This document shows positions 43,835-53,860 of a stretch of DNA of 64,000 bases, piece after piece. The notes below the pieces were generated by a model. That model saw nothing but the letters and a program-made list of their open reading frames with translations. It was not told the DNA's origin and ran no database searches. The DNA lies in assembly GCF_013488225.1 (NCBI RefSeq), contig NZ_CP041241.1, positions 806,001 through 870,000 of the forward strand, read 5' to 3'. Both the position numbers and the translations under genes were made by a program. Source of the DNA: Sinorhizobium mexicanum (GTDB lineage: Bacteria; Pseudomonadota; Alphaproteobacteria; Rhizobiales; Rhizobiaceae). Position 1 is the first letter of the stretch, and each line of letters begins with the position of its first letter.

Positions 43835-45753
43835 TGTCAAACGAAGAAACCAAAATGCGTCTGAACAGACGACAAATGCTGGGCACGTCCGCGTTCGTGG
43901 CGGCGGCCGGCGCAATGGGCGCCGGTGGTGCGCTGACGCTCTCGGGCGGAACGGCAACGCCGGCAAAGGCGCAGGAAACATCCGGCTCCAGCTACGAGGT
44001 CAAGCCCGGCGAACTCGACGAATACTACGTCTTCTTCTCATCGGGGCAGACGGGCGAAGTCCGCGTCGTCGGCGCACCTTCCATGCGCGAAATGATGCGA
44101 ATTCCCGTCTTCAACCGGTGCAGCGCCACGGGCTGGGGCCAGACGAATGAAAGCCGAAAGATCCTGACGGAAGGGCTGCTTCCCGAGACAGTGGAGTTCC
44201 TGAACGAGCGCGGCGGCATCTATCTCAACGGCGATCTCCACCACCCGCATCCTTCGTTCACCGACGGGACCTATGACGGGCGCTATCTCTTTGCCAACGA
44301 CAAGGCGAATACGCGCGTTTGCCGTATCCGGCTCGATGTGATGAAGTGCGACAAAATCATCCAGCTTCCCAACCAGCACACGGTTCACGGGCTTCGGGTG
44401 CAGAAGTATCCGAAGACCGGCTACGTCTTCTGCAACGGCGAGGATCGCGTTCCGATCCCGAACGACGGCAAGATCCTCGACGATCACAAGCAGTACCACG
44501 CGATTTTCACCGCGGTCGACGGCGAAACCATGAAGGTGGCCTGGCAGGTCATGGTCGACGGTAACCTCGACAACGTCGATGCCGACTATCAGGGCAAGTA
44601 TTGCTTTGCGACCTGCTACAACTCCGAAGAAGGCGTCAACCTTGCGGAGATGATGGCCAGCGAGCAGGACTGGGTCGTCGTGTTCAATCTCAAGCGCATC
44701 GAGGAAGCGGTTGCCAAGGGCGATTACAAGGAAATCGGCGGTGTGCCGGTGCTCGACGGCCGCAAGGGCTCGCCCTACACGCGCTATATTCCGGTTTCGA
44801 ACAGCCCGCACGGCATCAACACGGCACCTGACGGCATCCACGTCGTCGCGAACGGCAAGCTGTCTCCGACCGTGACCGTCTTCGACGTGCGCAAGTTCGA
44901 TGATCTTTTCGAAGACAAGATCAAGCCACGCGACACCGTCGTTGCCGAACCTGAACTCGGCCTCGGCCCATTGCACACCGCCTACGATGGCAAGGGCAAC
45001 GCCTACACGACGCTGTTCATCGACAGCCAGGTCTGCAAATGGAACATCGAGGACGCCAAGCGCGCCTTCAAGGGTGAAAAGGTCGATCCCATTCGCCAAA
45101 AGCTCGATGTCCACTATCAGCCCGGCCACAACCACACCTCCATGGGACAGACGAAGGACGCCGACGGCAAATGGCTGATTTCGCTAAATAAGTTCTCCAA
45201 GGACCGTTACCTGAACGTCGGCCCGCTGAAGCCGGAAAACGATCAACTGATCGACATCTCCGGGGACGAAATGGTTATCGTCCACGACAACCCGACCTTC
45301 GCCGAACCCCATGACGCGACGATCGTGCATGCCTCCAAGATCAACCCCGTACACGTCTGGAACCGCGAGGACCCGTTCTTCGCTGACGCGGTCGCTCAAG
45401 CCAAGGCGGACAACATCGATCTGCTGGTCGACTCGGAGGTCATCCGCGACGGCAACAAGGTGCGCGTCTATATGACGTCCTCGGCCCCGGCCTTCGGCCT
45501 GGAAAGCTTCACGGTGAAGCAGGGCGACGACGTCACGGTCTACGTGACCAACATCGACGAGGTCGAGGACCTAACGCACGGCTTCTCTATCATCAACTAC
45601 GGGATCAATATGGAAGTGGCTCCACAGGCGACCGCTTCCGTCACCTTCAAGGCCAGCAAGCCAGGCGTCTACTGGTATTATTGCTCGTGGTTCTGCCACG
45701 CCATGCATATGGAAATGAAGGGACGCATGTTCGTCGAACCTACGGCAGCATGA
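43834..45753 (+). CDS. nosZ: NosZ, nitrous oxide reductase (clade I, Tat-exported)
   Basis: 639 residues. Twin-arginine leader ([18 protein letters not shown]), seven-bladed beta-propeller with CuZ histidines ([18 protein letters not shown], and further His residues), and C-terminal cupredoxin domain with the CuA motif [16 protein letters not shown]. It reduces N2O to N2 in the periplasm. The Tat leader and NosR partner place it in clade I. AAGGAGAGG precedes the ATG. No broken motifs were seen. Confidence 0.98.
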   Translation: MSNEETKMRLNRRQMLGTSAFVAAAGAMGAGGALTLSGGTATPAKAQETSGSSYEVKPGELDEYYVFFSSGQTGEVRVVGAPSMREMMRIPVFNRCSATGWGQTNESRKILTEGLLPETVEFLNERGGIYLNGDLHHPHPSFTDGTYDGRYLFANDKANTRVCRIRLDVMKCDKIIQLPNQHTVHGLRVQKYPKTGYVFCNGEDRVPIPNDGKILDDHKQYHAIFTAVDGETMKVAWQVMVDGNLDNVDADYQGKYCFATCYNSEEGVNLAEMMASEQDWVVVFNLKRIEEAVAKGDYKEIGGVPVLDGRKGSPYTRYIPVSNSPHGINTAPDGIHVVANGKLSPTVTVFDVRKFDDLFEDKIKPRDTVVAEPELGLGPLHTAYDGKGNAYTTLFIDSQVCKWNIEDAKRAFKGEKVDPIRQKLDVHYQPGHNHTSMGQTKDADGKWLISLNKFSKDRYLNVGPLKPENDQLIDISGDEMVIVHDNPTFAEPHDATIVHASKINPVHVWNREDPFFADAVAQAKADNIDLLVDSEVIRDGNKVRVYMTSSAPAFGLESFTVKQGDDVTVYVTNIDEVEDLTHGFSIINYGINMEVAPQATASVTFKASKPGVYWYYCSWFCHAMHMEMKGRMFVEPTAA

Positions 45754-47129
45754 TGAACTTGCGAGCCCTGACAGTGCAAATCGGGACGGCGGCCATATTG
45801 GCCGCCTTACCGGTGCTCGCGCGAGCGGAAACCCGCGTCGTTGCAGCGGACGACGTACGGCCCCTGCAAGCGGTGATCGACGCGGCGAGGCCCGGCGACG
45901 TCATCACGTTGCAGGCGGGCGAGTACAAGGGGCCGATCACGATCGACAAGGCCCTGTCGCTGGTGGGGCAGGGGCAGGCATCCGTCATCGGAAACGGCAA
46001 AGGCAGCGTCATCACGATCGTCGCGGAGGGCGTGACGGTTCGCGGTCTTCAGGTGAGCGGTTCCGGCACTGATCTCGCGAAGCTCGATTCGGGTGTCTTT
46101 GCGGCAAAAACCGCCAAGCGCGCCGTGATCGAGGACAACACGATCACGGGCAATCTCATTGGTGTCTATCTTCACGGAGCGCCAGAAAGCGTCGTCAGGA
46201 GAAATCGGATAGCCGGCCTGAAGGAAGGCCGCCTCAGTGAAGCAGGAAATGGCGTCACCGTATGGAATGCGCCCGGCTCGATGGTTCTCGACAACGATAT
46301 CAGCTTCGGGCGCGACGGGATTTCGACCAACGCGAGCAAGCGCAATGTCTTCAGCGGCAATCGCTTTAGCAACCTGCGTTTCGCGATCCACTACATGTAC
46401 ACAAACGATAGCGAGATCAGCAACAACGTGTCGACGGGCAATGCCGTCGGCTATGCGGTCATGTTTTCCAATCGCCTGAAAATAAAAGGCAATCGCTCAG
46501 ATGGCGACCGTGATCACGGTCTTCTGTTGAACTACGCGAATGGTTCCGAGATCACCGGCAACGTCGTCGTCGGCCGCCTGCAGCCGGCCGAGCGCTGGTT
46601 AACGGCAGGAACGAGATCCGACGAACACGGCACGCCCAAGATAGAGGAGGGGAGTTCGGTTGCCGACGGAAACCGCCGCCTCGGACCGGAAAAATGCGTC
46701 TTCATCTACAACGCCAACAAAAATCGCTTCCGGGACAACATATTCGAAGGGTGCGCGATCGGCATTCACTTCACGGCAGGATCGGAAGGCAACAACATCA
46801 GCCGCAACGCATTCATAAACAACCGCAACCAGGTCAAATATGTCGGAACGCGCCACCTCGATTGGTCCTCGGACGGCAGGGGCAACTATTGGAGCGACAA
46901 TCCGGCGTTCGATCTCAACGGCGACGGGATCGGCGACAGTTCCTATAGGCCCAACGATCTCATCGACAGGGTACTTTGGACATCACCCCAGGCGAAGCTT
47001 CTGACGAGCAGCCCCGCCGTTCAGGTCATTCGCTGGGCCCAGGCGCAGTTTCCGGCGCTTCTGCCCGGCGGCGTAATCGACAGCCATCCGCTGATGCTGT
47101 CGCCCGAACGCAAGGAAGCACAACAATGA
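45750..47129 (+). CDS. nosD: NosD, periplasmic copper-chaperone/sulfur-transfer beta-helix protein
   Basis: 459 residues: signal peptide ending LARA, then a right-handed parallel beta-helix of CASH type with repeated segments ([41 protein letters not shown]). It accepts Cu(I) from NosL and works with the NosFY ABC transporter to build the CuZ site. The ATG overlaps the nosZ stop (ATGATGA). The end overlaps nosF by four bases. Confidence 0.95.
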   Translation: MMNLRALTVQIGTAAILAALPVLARAETRVVAADDVRPLQAVIDAARPGDVITLQAGEYKGPITIDKALSLVGQGQASVIGNGKGSVITIVAEGVTVRGLQVSGSGTDLAKLDSGVFAAKTAKRAVIEDNTITGNLIGVYLHGAPESVVRRNRIAGLKEGRLSEAGNGVTVWNAPGSMVLDNDISFGRDGISTNASKRNVFSGNRFSNLRFAIHYMYTNDSEISNNVSTGNAVGYAVMFSNRLKIKGNRSDGDRDHGLLLNYANGSEITGNVVVGRLQPAERWLTAGTRSDEHGTPKIEEGSSVADGNRRLGPEKCVFIYNANKNRFRDNIFEGCAIGIHFTAGSEGNNISRNAFINNRNQVKYVGTRHLDWSSDGRGNYWSDNPAFDLNGDGIGDSSYRPNDLIDRVLWTSPQAKLLTSSPAVQVIRWAQAQFPALLPGGVIDSHPLMLSPERKEAQQ

Positions 47130-48040
47130 ATGAAACCGTCCAGGTTGCAGGCATAGCCAAGCGCTATGGGAAGTCGACCGTGGTCAAAGACGTATCCTTC
47201 ACGCTTCGCGCGGGAGAGACGGTCGCGCTCGTCGGGCACAACGGCGCCGGCAAGACGACCCTCATCAAGCTGATGCTCGGCTTGATCCGTCCCACGACAG
47301 GCGCGGTGCGTGTCCTCGGCGAGGATCCCGCCACCGGCGACTTCGCGGTGCGTCAGCGCCTCGGCTACCTGCCGGAAAGCGTCTCGTTCAACATGGCTCT
47401 GTCGGGACGCGAGACCTTGCGCTTCTACGCGCGACTGAAGCGCGTCGACATTGCCGCCGCAGAGGGACTCTTCGAGCGGGTAGGGCTCGCAGCGGAAGCC
47501 GTCGATCGCCCCGTTCGAACTTACTCAAAGGGCATGCGTCAACGCCTCGGGCTCGCGCAAGCTCTGCTCGGGGCACCACGGATCCTGTTGCTCGACGAAC
47601 CGACCAGCGGCCTCGACCCCGCGTTGCGACGGAATTTCTACGATCTGATCTCGGAGCTGCGAGGGAAGGGCACCACGGTGTTGCTCTCGTCGCACGCGCT
47701 GACCGAGCTCGAAGGGCGCACGGATCGCGTCATCATCATCAACAACGGCGTGGCGATTGCCGACGGGACGCTCGACGATTTGCGGCACATCGCTCAACTG
47801 CCAACGCGCATCAGCGTCAGACTTTCGCAAACTGACGCAGCACCAAAATGGGCGAATGGCGGCATGAACTGGCGGCGTGGTGCGGACGGTGTCCTTGACG
47901 CGGACATCTTGCCGGACCGGAAAATCCGCCTGCTGCACGACATCACCGCGGACGCGGCGCTGATCTCCGGTTTGGCGATCACGGAACCGACGCTCGATGA
48001 CCTCTACGCCCATTTTCTCAAAGCCCCGGTGACGAAATGA
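47126..48040 (+). CDS. nosF: NosF, ABC transporter ATPase
   Basis: 304 residues: Walker A VGHNGAGKTT, signature YSKGMRQRLGLAQALLG, Walker B ILLLDEPTSGLDP and H-loop SSHALTE. With NosY it forms the ABC transporter that supplies sulfur/energy for CuZ assembly on NosD. The C-terminal 100 residues are a family-specific tail. Overlaps nosD and nosY by four bases each. Confidence 0.96.
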   Translation: MNETVQVAGIAKRYGKSTVVKDVSFTLRAGETVALVGHNGAGKTTLIKLMLGLIRPTTGAVRVLGEDPATGDFAVRQRLGYLPESVSFNMALSGRETLRFYARLKRVDIAAAEGLFERVGLAAEAVDRPVRTYSKGMRQRLGLAQALLGAPRILLLDEPTSGLDPALRRNFYDLISELRGKGTTVLLSSHALTELEGRTDRVIIINNGVAIADGTLDDLRHIAQLPTRISVRLSQTDAAPKWANGGMNWRRGADGVLDADILPDRKIRLLHDITADAALISGLAITEPTLDDLYAHFLKAPVTK

Positions 48041-48864
48041 GAAATGTTCTGACGATCGCCGGGAAGGAGATCCAGGAAGGCACCCGCAATCGCTGGGTCC
48101 TCGCAACGACGCTGCTGATGGCTGCCCTTGCCTTGACATTGGCGTTTCTCGGAAGCGCGCCGACCGGCACGGTTGGAGTCAACAAGCTCGATGTCGTCAT
48201 CGTCAGCCTTTCAAGCCTCACGATCTTTCTCGTACCCTTGATTGCGCTCCTCCTTTCCCATGACGCTATTGTCGGTGAGATGGAGCGGGGGACGATGCTG
48301 CTTCTTCTGAGCTACCCGATTGGACGCCGGGAGATCGTTCTCGGCAAGTTCCTCGGGCACCTGGCGATACTCGCCTTCGCAACGCTGTTCGGCTACGGCG
48401 TGGCCGCCATTGCGCTGATGGCGACAGGAAGCGAGATCGGACCGGAAAGCTGGCGTGCCTTCGCATCGATGATCGCGTCGTCGGTCCTGCTCGGCGCGGT
48501 GTTCGCGGCAATCGGCTACCTGACGAGTGCTTTGGCGAGCGAGCGGAGCACGGCCGGTGGCATCGCCATCGGGATCTGGCTGTTCTTCGTGCTGATCTAT
48601 GACATGGCGCTGCTTGGTGGCCTCGTTGCCGCTCAGGGGCAGACAATCCCGGCGGGCGTTCTCAACGCGTTCCTGCTCGCCAATCCCACCGACGTCTATC
48701 GCCTGCTCAATCTTGGCTCTGGCGGTGCAAGCACCCTTTCGGCCATGGGCGGCGTCGCGCAGTATACGGGCCTTTCTTCGCCAGTTCTGCTTGCCGCCCT
48801 CGGGCTCTGGGCGCTTGCTCCACTTGGTTTCGCCACAGTGATCTTCTCAAGGAGGGAATTATGA
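48037..48864 (+). CDS. nosY: NosY, ABC transporter permease
   Basis: 275 residues with six predicted transmembrane helices and the ABC-2 type coupling segment HDAIVGEMERGTMLLLLSYPIGRREIVLGK. Forms the membrane part of the NosFY transporter. Four-base overlaps with nosF and nosL show translational coupling. Confidence 0.95.
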   Translation: MRNVLTIAGKEIQEGTRNRWVLATTLLMAALALTLAFLGSAPTGTVGVNKLDVVIVSLSSLTIFLVPLIALLLSHDAIVGEMERGTMLLLLSYPIGRREIVLGKFLGHLAILAFATLFGYGVAAIALMATGSEIGPESWRAFASMIASSVLLGAVFAAIGYLTSALASERSTAGGIAIGIWLFFVLIYDMALLGGLVAAQGQTIPAGVLNAFLLANPTDVYRLLNLGSGGASTLSAMGGVAQYTGLSSPVLLAALGLWALAPLGFATVIFSRREL

Positions 48865-49418
48865 GGCTGGCGCTCACGGCGGTTATGCTGACCGCAATGT
48901 TTCTCCTCGGCGGTTGCGAAAAGGAGGAGGCGAAAACGCCCGCTCCCTACGCGCTTACCGCCGACGCCATGGGACGCTATTGCGGCATGAATGTCCTTGA
49001 ACATCCCGGGCCGAAGGGGCAGGTCATCCTCCGGGACATTCCCGAGCCGATCTGGTTCTCCTCCGCGCGGGACACCGTGGCATTCACGATGCTGCCGGAG
49101 GAGCCCAAAGACATCGCAGCCATCTATGTCTCGGACATGGGCTCTGCCAAGAGCTGGGAAGATCCTGGTGCAGAGAATTGGATCGACGCAAAGAAGGCGT
49201 TTTACGTCATCCGCAGCAGCGTGAAGAGCGGCATGGGCGCGGAGGAAGCTGTACCGTTCCTCACCGAAAGCGCCGCACGGGAGTTCGCTGCGAAGAACGG
49301 CGGGCAGGTGACAGGATTTACCGACCTTCCCGAGGACTACGTGCTGGGAACCGATGCTGGCGATCAGGACGTGGGCTTGGACATTGACAGCCGCGGCAGA
49401 GGGCAAACTCATGGGTAA
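48861..49418 (+). CDS. nosL: NosL, Cu(I) chaperone lipoprotein
   Basis: 185 residues: lipoprotein signal with lipobox FLLGGCEK, conserved copper-binding region GRYCGMNVLEHPGPKGQ (Cys and Met ligands), and WIDAKKAFYVIRS. Delivers Cu(I) to NosD for NosZ maturation. Overlaps nosY by four and nosX by eight bases. Confidence 0.95.
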   Translation: MRLALTAVMLTAMFLLGGCEKEEAKTPAPYALTADAMGRYCGMNVLEHPGPKGQVILRDIPEPIWFSSARDTVAFTMLPEEPKDIAAIYVSDMGSAKSWEDPGAENWIDAKKAFYVIRSSVKSGMGAEEAVPFLTESAAREFAAKNGGQVTGFTDLPEDYVLGTDAGDQDVGLDIDSRGRGQTHG

Positions 49419-50406
49419 TCCGATTACGCGCCGCCGGGCCATCTGCATTATGGCCGCCGCTGCCGGACTTCCACTGTTGGGGTCAAGCACAGGTGCTAAA
49501 GCCGCCGCACCCGCAGTCACCTGGAAAGGGCAGGCCCTGGGAGCGCCGGCGACACTGGTTCTGCACCTCGATGACAAGGCACAAGCGGAACGCCTGATCG
49601 ACCGCGTCTTCGCGGAAGTCTCACGGCTCGAGAGCGTGTTCAGCCTCTACCGGAGCGACTCGATCCTCTCGGAACTGAACCGGGCGGGAGCCATTGCGGC
49701 CCCGCCTTCCGATCTGGTGCGCCTGCTTGAAGCGTGCCGTAGTTGCTGGGAGGCGACGAATGGCGCCTTCGACCCCACCGTCCAGCCGCTGTGGGCGCTT
49801 TACGCACGGCATTTCTCCGTCGACGGCGCCGATCCCGCAGGCCCGTCCGACGACGAGAAGCGACGAGCGTTGGCGCGGGTCGGTTTCGACAAGCTCAGGC
49901 TCGGCCGCGACCGAGTGGTGTTTACCCGGCCAGGAATGGCGCTGACACTGAACGGCGTCGCGCAAGGTTACATAACCGACTGTGTCGTCGAATTGCTAAA
50001 AGACGCGGGTGTCGCAACCAGTCTCGTCAGTATGGGGGAAATACGGGCAATCGGGGCGCGGAGCGACGGCACCCCATGGCGCGTCGGTCTTGCGCCCACG
50101 GAAGACACATCGACACCGGACAGCATTCTGGATCTTGTCAACAAGGCGGTTGCCACCTCGAGCCAGGACGGCTTTGTTTTCGGCGATTCAGGCCGCTCCG
50201 GCCACATCGTCGATCCGCATAGCGGGGAAGTGCCAAGACACTTCAAAAGGCTCAGTGTCATAGCCCCGACGGCGACCGAGGCGGATGCCTTCTCAACCGC
50301 GTTCAGCCTGATGGACACGTCCGACATCCAACGCGTCCGCGAGCGGCACCCTGATCTTGCCGTCGACCTCGTCTCTATCTCGGGTGAGCGCAGCCGCCTC
50401 GGCTAA
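49411..50406 (+). CDS. nosX: NosX, ApbE-family FMN transferase for NosR
   Basis: 331 residues from the ATG at 49411 (AGAGGG site), with a Tat-like leader (ITRRRAICIMAAAAG) and ApbE fold: VFSLYRSDSILSELN, TNGAFDPTVQPLW, LNGVAQGYITDCVVE, GEIRAIGARSDG and HIVDPHSG. It attaches FMN covalently to NosR. The stop codon TAA (50404-50406) is built from the TA target of an IS630-type insertion plus the first A of the element; before insertion the codon would have been TAG, so the protein is unchanged. Confidence 0.94.
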   Translation: MGNPITRRRAICIMAAAAGLPLLGSSTGAKAAAPAVTWKGQALGAPATLVLHLDDKAQAERLIDRVFAEVSRLESVFSLYRSDSILSELNRAGAIAAPPSDLVRLLEACRSCWEATNGAFDPTVQPLWALYARHFSVDGADPAGPSDDEKRRALARVGFDKLRLGRDRVVFTRPGMALTLNGVAQGYITDCVVELLKDAGVATSLVSMGEIRAIGARSDGTPWRVGLAPTEDTSTPDSILDLVNKAVATSSQDGFVFGDSGRSGHIVDPHSGEVPRHFKRLSVIAPTATEADAFSTAFSLMDTSDIQRVRERHPDLAVDLVSISGERSRLG

Positions 50407-50487
50407 AGCGTGTCGCGGCTTTTGAGATTCAGGATTCTCAAATCAGTGGAGATGTGATTCCCTTTGATTGACAGAGGGAGGAGCGCC

Positions 50488-50880
50488 GTGGGCAAATCAC
50501 ATCCGATCGCGTTGCGTGTGCGTGTTGTTGCGTTTGTCGAGGAAGGCCATAGCCATCGAGAGGCGGCTCGGCACTTCCGCGTGTCGCCGCGTTTTGTGAA
50601 CAATCTGATGATCCTGAAACGCGCGACCGGATCGCTTGCGCCCCGGCGGCAAGGTCATCTGGGTGGCGGCAAGTTGAATGCCCATGATGCATGGATGCGC
50701 GAGCGCCTGGCGGAGAATGGCGAGTTGACGCTGGACGAGCTGTGCGTGGAACTGGCTGGCCGCGGCGTCCTCGTGCACCGCTCCAATGTCGGCCGTTTTC
50801 TCCATCGGCTCGGGCTGAGCCACAAAAAAAAGCCTGCGGGCAAGCGAGCATCGACGCCCGGAGATCGCGCGAGCCCGTGA
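50488..50880 (+). CDS. IS630 transposase, first part (HTH domain)
   Basis: 131 codons from a GTG with GGGAGGAG upstream: HTH region VAFVEEGHSHREAARHFRVS and second DNA-binding part ending HRLGLSHKKK. The frame reaches eight A at 50824-50831; removal of one A would continue directly into the catalytic part (T-K-K-S-L-R-A-S-E). Fusion thus needs +1 ribosomal shift or transcriptional slippage, a known way to control IS630-type transposases, or else the copy is inactive. Confidence 0.85.
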   Translation: MGKSHPIALRVRVVAFVEEGHSHREAARHFRVSPRFVNNLMILKRATGSLAPRRQGHLGGGKLNAHDAWMRERLAENGELTLDELCVELAGRGVLVHRSNVGRFLHRLGLSHKKKPAGKRASTPGDRASP

Positions 50881-50881
50881 G

Positions 50882-51439
50882 TTGTGGATCAGGCGGCGCC
50901 GGCGTTTCTTCAACAAGGCACTGGCGCGGCTGATTTTTATCGATGAAACATCGACCAACACAAAGCTGACCAAGCGCTCAGGATGGTCACCGAGAGGGCG
51001 GCGCTACCGCAGTCACGCGCCATTCGGTTCGTGGAAAACACAGACCTTCATCGCCGGCCTGCGCTCGCATGGAATGGTTGCGCCCTGGATCGTCAATGCG
51101 CCGATGAACCGGCGCATCTTCGACACCTGGGTCGAAACGCAACTCGCCCCGACCCTGTCACCGGGTGACGTCGTCATTCTCGACAATGTCGGCTTCCATA
51201 GGAGCGAACGGGCCGAGGACCTGGTCAAAGCGCGCGGCGCTTGGCTGTTGTTCCTGCCGCCCTATTCGCCCGATCTCAACCCGATCGAGATGGCCTTCTC
51301 CAAACTCAAGACACTCTTGCGAAAACGCGCCGCCCGCAGCTTTGACGCCATCGCACAGGCGCTCGGCGACATCTGCAACCTCTTCTCCGTCACAGAATGC
51401 CGCAACTACTTCAAGGCTGCCGGATATGAGGCCGATTAA
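50882..51439 (+). CDS. IS630 transposase, second part (DDE catalytic domain)
   Basis: About 186 codons after the shift site. DDE residues are all present: Asp in LIFIDETSTN, Asp in VVILDNVGFHRS, Glu in SPDLNPIEMAFSKLKTLL. The coding frame continues upstream to the poly-A run, so the start shown (TTG) is only where the frame opens after the last stop in the first frame; it is expressed as a fusion. Confidence 0.85.
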   Translation: MWIRRRRRFFNKALARLIFIDETSTNTKLTKRSGWSPRGRRYRSHAPFGSWKTQTFIAGLRSHGMVAPWIVNAPMNRRIFDTWVETQLAPTLSPGDVVILDNVGFHRSERAEDLVKARGAWLLFLPPYSPDLNPIEMAFSKLKTLLRKRAARSFDAIAQALGDICNLFSVTECRNYFKAAGYEAD

Positions 51440-51507
51440 ACGCGATACGCTTTAGGCTTGTCCGGTTCGGGGACAGGGGGGCGGTCGTTTATCAATCGGC
51501 TTGGTTC

Positions 51508-51792
51508 TCACACCGAGGATCGGGGCCGCACGCGTCCGCGAAGAATTGTCATTTCTTCGCTCGCGACACGACCCTGGCCGTCCAGGATCGCGCGCCACAC
51601 CCGGTTTCCGAGCCGTACGCTAAGGCGGCAAGTGCCGGCATCCTCGGCCTCGCCACGCTCGACGATGCTCATCACCGAACCTCTTCTCATGTGTTGGCGG
51701 AACTCCTCGCTCGACAATCCGAACCGACCTGCGAGTTCGTTGGATTCGAGTATGAAGTCCCCGGTCTGATTGCGTTCAATGTACATTGGCAT
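51508..51792 (-). CDS. Small NnrS-linked protein (DUF6522-like)
   Basis: 94 residues without signal peptide or membrane span; begins MPMYIERNQTGDFILE and contains GLSSEEFRQHMRRGSVMS and LGNRVWRAILDGQG. It is 11 bases downstream of nnrS in the same operon. I recall such proteins as DUF6522 beside nnrS, unverified. Function unknown; a link to NO metabolism is inferred from position. Confidence 0.7.
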   Translation of the reverse strand: MPMYIERNQTGDFILESNELAGRFGLSSEEFRQHMRRGSVMSIVERGEAEDAGTCRLSVRLGNRVWRAILDGQGRVASEEMTILRGRVRPRSSV

Positions 51793-51803
51793 TCCACTGC
51801 GGT

Positions 51804-53054
51804 TCAGTCGTTACCATTGATTGTTGTCGTCGATTCCGATCGGCGTGACAAAATCGTGCGCGTATCGGGCCGACCAACGCCTGCGGTCGAGGCCTCGACC
51901 CGGTTGCTGAGTGCCGCGCTGAACACCGGTCTCGGAACAGGACCGATTAAGGCCGGTATATAGGCGATCAGGAAGAGCGTCCAACCCGCCATCCAGCAGA
52001 TCGTAGCCGCAACCACGGGGTCGAAACGCGCTTCGCCCGGCAATCCGCCGAGAACGCGCAGCAGCGCCGAAAGAGATACGAGGCCGAATGCACATGCCAT
52101 AGTCCCATTGGCGATCAGGGTCTGTCCATCTCGTCTCATGGCCGAGCGCATCATCATGGCGGCCATCATCGTTCCCATAGCGCCCATGGTCAGCGCATGC
52201 AGAGCGGCGGCAGGCGGGATCCGGTCGGGAAAGACAACCGCGAGACCGTTCAGTACAAGACCCGCCGGTGTCCAGGCAAAAGCAAGGTGCAACATGAACA
52301 AGGCAGGATAGCGGTAGGTCCTCACGCTTTGCCACCCGCTCATTTGTGCGAGCAACAGGGCGCCCGAAAAAATCAGCGCGTAACCCGATGCCGGATGCTG
52401 ACGGAAAGCCTCGATCAAGGCAGTGGCGAGGACGCCGACTATCGCGAGGCACGAGAGCGCGGGCCGATCGCGAAGTGGGCTCGCACCTGTCCCGTCGAGC
52501 CATCGACGGGTAAAGGCAGGTACGGCGCGCCCGCCGATCAGGATGATCAAGACAATATACAAGAGCGGTGTGATCGTGGTGTCCACACCTTCAGCGAGAA
52601 GGAACAGGGCGTTGGCACCGAGCACGGCCATGCCGATCGGTGCCCAGAGCCGATGCCAGGCCCCGGAGGACGCCACGCCATGCGCCAGGATCACCGCCAG
52701 ACATACGAAATAGGCGGATGCACCTATAGCCGCGATGACGAACGGCAGCTGGGCTGAAAATGCAGCCGTCAGGCGGGCGGCACACCAGAGGCAGGTGACA
52801 AGGATTGTGACGGCTGGCGCGAGGGCGCCGCCTTTCGTCCAGGCAGGCAAGGCTGTCAGAAGATAGCCTCCGGCCGCAGCGCTGGTCATACCGAAGAGAA
52901 GTTCATGGCGGTGCCAGGCGACGGGCTCCGGACGTGTTCCCTCCGGGAGCAGCCAGACGGCAGGCGCGACCAACGCCCATAGTCCCGCCAGAAGAAACAA
53001 GGGCCGGTGAGGCGCCTGCCAGATGGACATCCAAGTCTTGGGTGCGGCACCCAT
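51804..53054 (-). CDS. nnrS: NnrS, haem-copper membrane protein of NO stress
   Basis: 416 residues with about 12 transmembrane helices and the family motifs HRPLFLLAGLWALV and WHRHELLFGM, whose His residues bind haem/copper. NnrS protects against NO-derived metal-thiol complexes. It follows the ric gene by nine bases and precedes the small ORF, all on the minus strand, under an FNR/NnrR-type box upstream of ric. Confidence 0.94.
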   Translation of the reverse strand: MGAAPKTWMSIWQAPHRPLFLLAGLWALVAPAVWLLPEGTRPEPVAWHRHELLFGMTSAAAGGYLLTALPAWTKGGALAPAVTILVTCLWCAARLTAAFSAQLPFVIAAIGASAYFVCLAVILAHGVASSGAWHRLWAPIGMAVLGANALFLLAEGVDTTITPLLYIVLIILIGGRAVPAFTRRWLDGTGASPLRDRPALSCLAIVGVLATALIEAFRQHPASGYALIFSGALLLAQMSGWQSVRTYRYPALFMLHLAFAWTPAGLVLNGLAVVFPDRIPPAAALHALTMGAMGTMMAAMMMRSAMRRDGQTLIANGTMACAFGLVSLSALLRVLGGLPGEARFDPVVAATICWMAGWTLFLIAYIPALIGPVPRPVFSAALSNRVEASTAGVGRPDTRTILSRRSESTTTINGND

Positions 53055-53063
53055 CCAGGCCCG

Positions 53064-53723
53064 TCATGCCGGTTCGAAACGCGGAAACAGCACGGCGTTT
53101 TCGAGATGCATATGCGCTACGAGGTCGTCGGTGAACTTGCGCAGTCCCGTATAAAGCGCAGTCCAGGAGCCACAGGCCCCGGCCGGCAGCGAAAGCCCAT
53201 GGGTGAGATGTTCGATCGTGCGGAGGTGCTCCGCCTCGTCATCATGTTCATGCCGCATCTGCGCGATCGGATGGACAATTGTCCCGCTGCCACCGGACCG
53301 CATCATCGGGAAAAGAACGAGTTCCTCTTTCACCATATGGCTCTGAAGTTCGTCCCGCAGGTGCTCCAAGGCCTGCGAAAGACCGATCGGAGCCGACGGA
53401 TGGTCGCCATGAACCCGCTCGACCTTCTGCGCGAGCGGAATGAGCCAGGCGAGCTCCGAGCGGTGGGTTTCGTGGTACCTGGCAAGGATATGGGCGATGA
53501 GGTCAGGGGTTTCTTCAGGCGCGTCCCGCCTTGCCGCCTCCACCAGTGCTTCCAGCTCGGAAAGCAGCGCCGACGGCGCAAGGCCGGCCTTAACGGCAGC
53601 TTCCGAGAGCCGGACGTTGCCGCCGCAACAGAAGCTGATGTCATGGCGGCGGAAGAGTTCCGCGGCCCCCGGCAACTCTGCGGCGATGGTTGCGACGGTC
53701 TTATCGAGGCTTATTCCGGTCAT
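53064..53723 (-). CDS. ric: Ric/ScdA/YtfE-type iron-sulfur repair di-iron protein
   Basis: 219 residues from an ATG with AAGGAAC. N-terminal ScdA_N domain with DISFCCGGNVRL (the Cys-Cys-Gly-Gly motif), then a hemerythrin-like four-helix domain with ligands in ILARYHETHR, LQSHMVKEELVLFP, RHEHDDEAEHL and MHLENAVLFP. It repairs NO- or oxidant-damaged Fe-S clusters. First gene of the ric-nnrS-small ORF operon. Confidence 0.92.
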   Translation of the reverse strand: MTGISLDKTVATIAAELPGAAELFRRHDISFCCGGNVRLSEAAVKAGLAPSALLSELEALVEAARRDAPEETPDLIAHILARYHETHRSELAWLIPLAQKVERVHGDHPSAPIGLSQALEHLRDELQSHMVKEELVLFPMMRSGGSGTIVHPIAQMRHEHDDEAEHLRTIEHLTHGLSLPAGACGSWTALYTGLRKFTDDLVAHMHLENAVLFPRFEPA

Positions 53724-53846
53724 GGTCTGTTCCTTGATGCCTGCTGGCGGGACCTTTCGAGCCGATGACGCCAGGACTGGAGCCGGCCCGATGATCCAAC
53801 AGCTGAATGTGTTCGTCATTCTGTCGAAGAAGATGCCGTCTCGTCT

Positions 53847-53860
53847 TTGTGCCTGCGCAA
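53847..53860. promoter_or_regulatory. FNR/NnrR-type box
   Basis: TTGTGCCTGCGCAA (TTGTG-N4-CGCAA) in the divergent region between ric (minus) and the SRPBCC gene (plus), 116-124 bases from each start. Nothing else was found in 53724-53975. Confidence 0.7.

Larger units (their letters stand above)
50406..51452 (+). mobile_element. IS630-family insertion sequence (1047 bp)
   Basis: Ends are AAGCGTGTCGCG and, reverse-complemented, AAGCGTATCGCG (11 of 12 matching), flanked by TA on both sides (50404-50405, 51453-51454), the target duplication of the IS630/Tc1/mariner group. Encodes a DDE transposase in two frames joined at a run of eight A. Similar to ISRm2011-2 as I recall, not checked. It sits at the nosX stop codon without altering the protein. 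Confidence 0.93.

Noticed and set aside
44038..45135. Minus-strand open frame of 365 codons
   Set aside because: Antisense to nosZ, no family.
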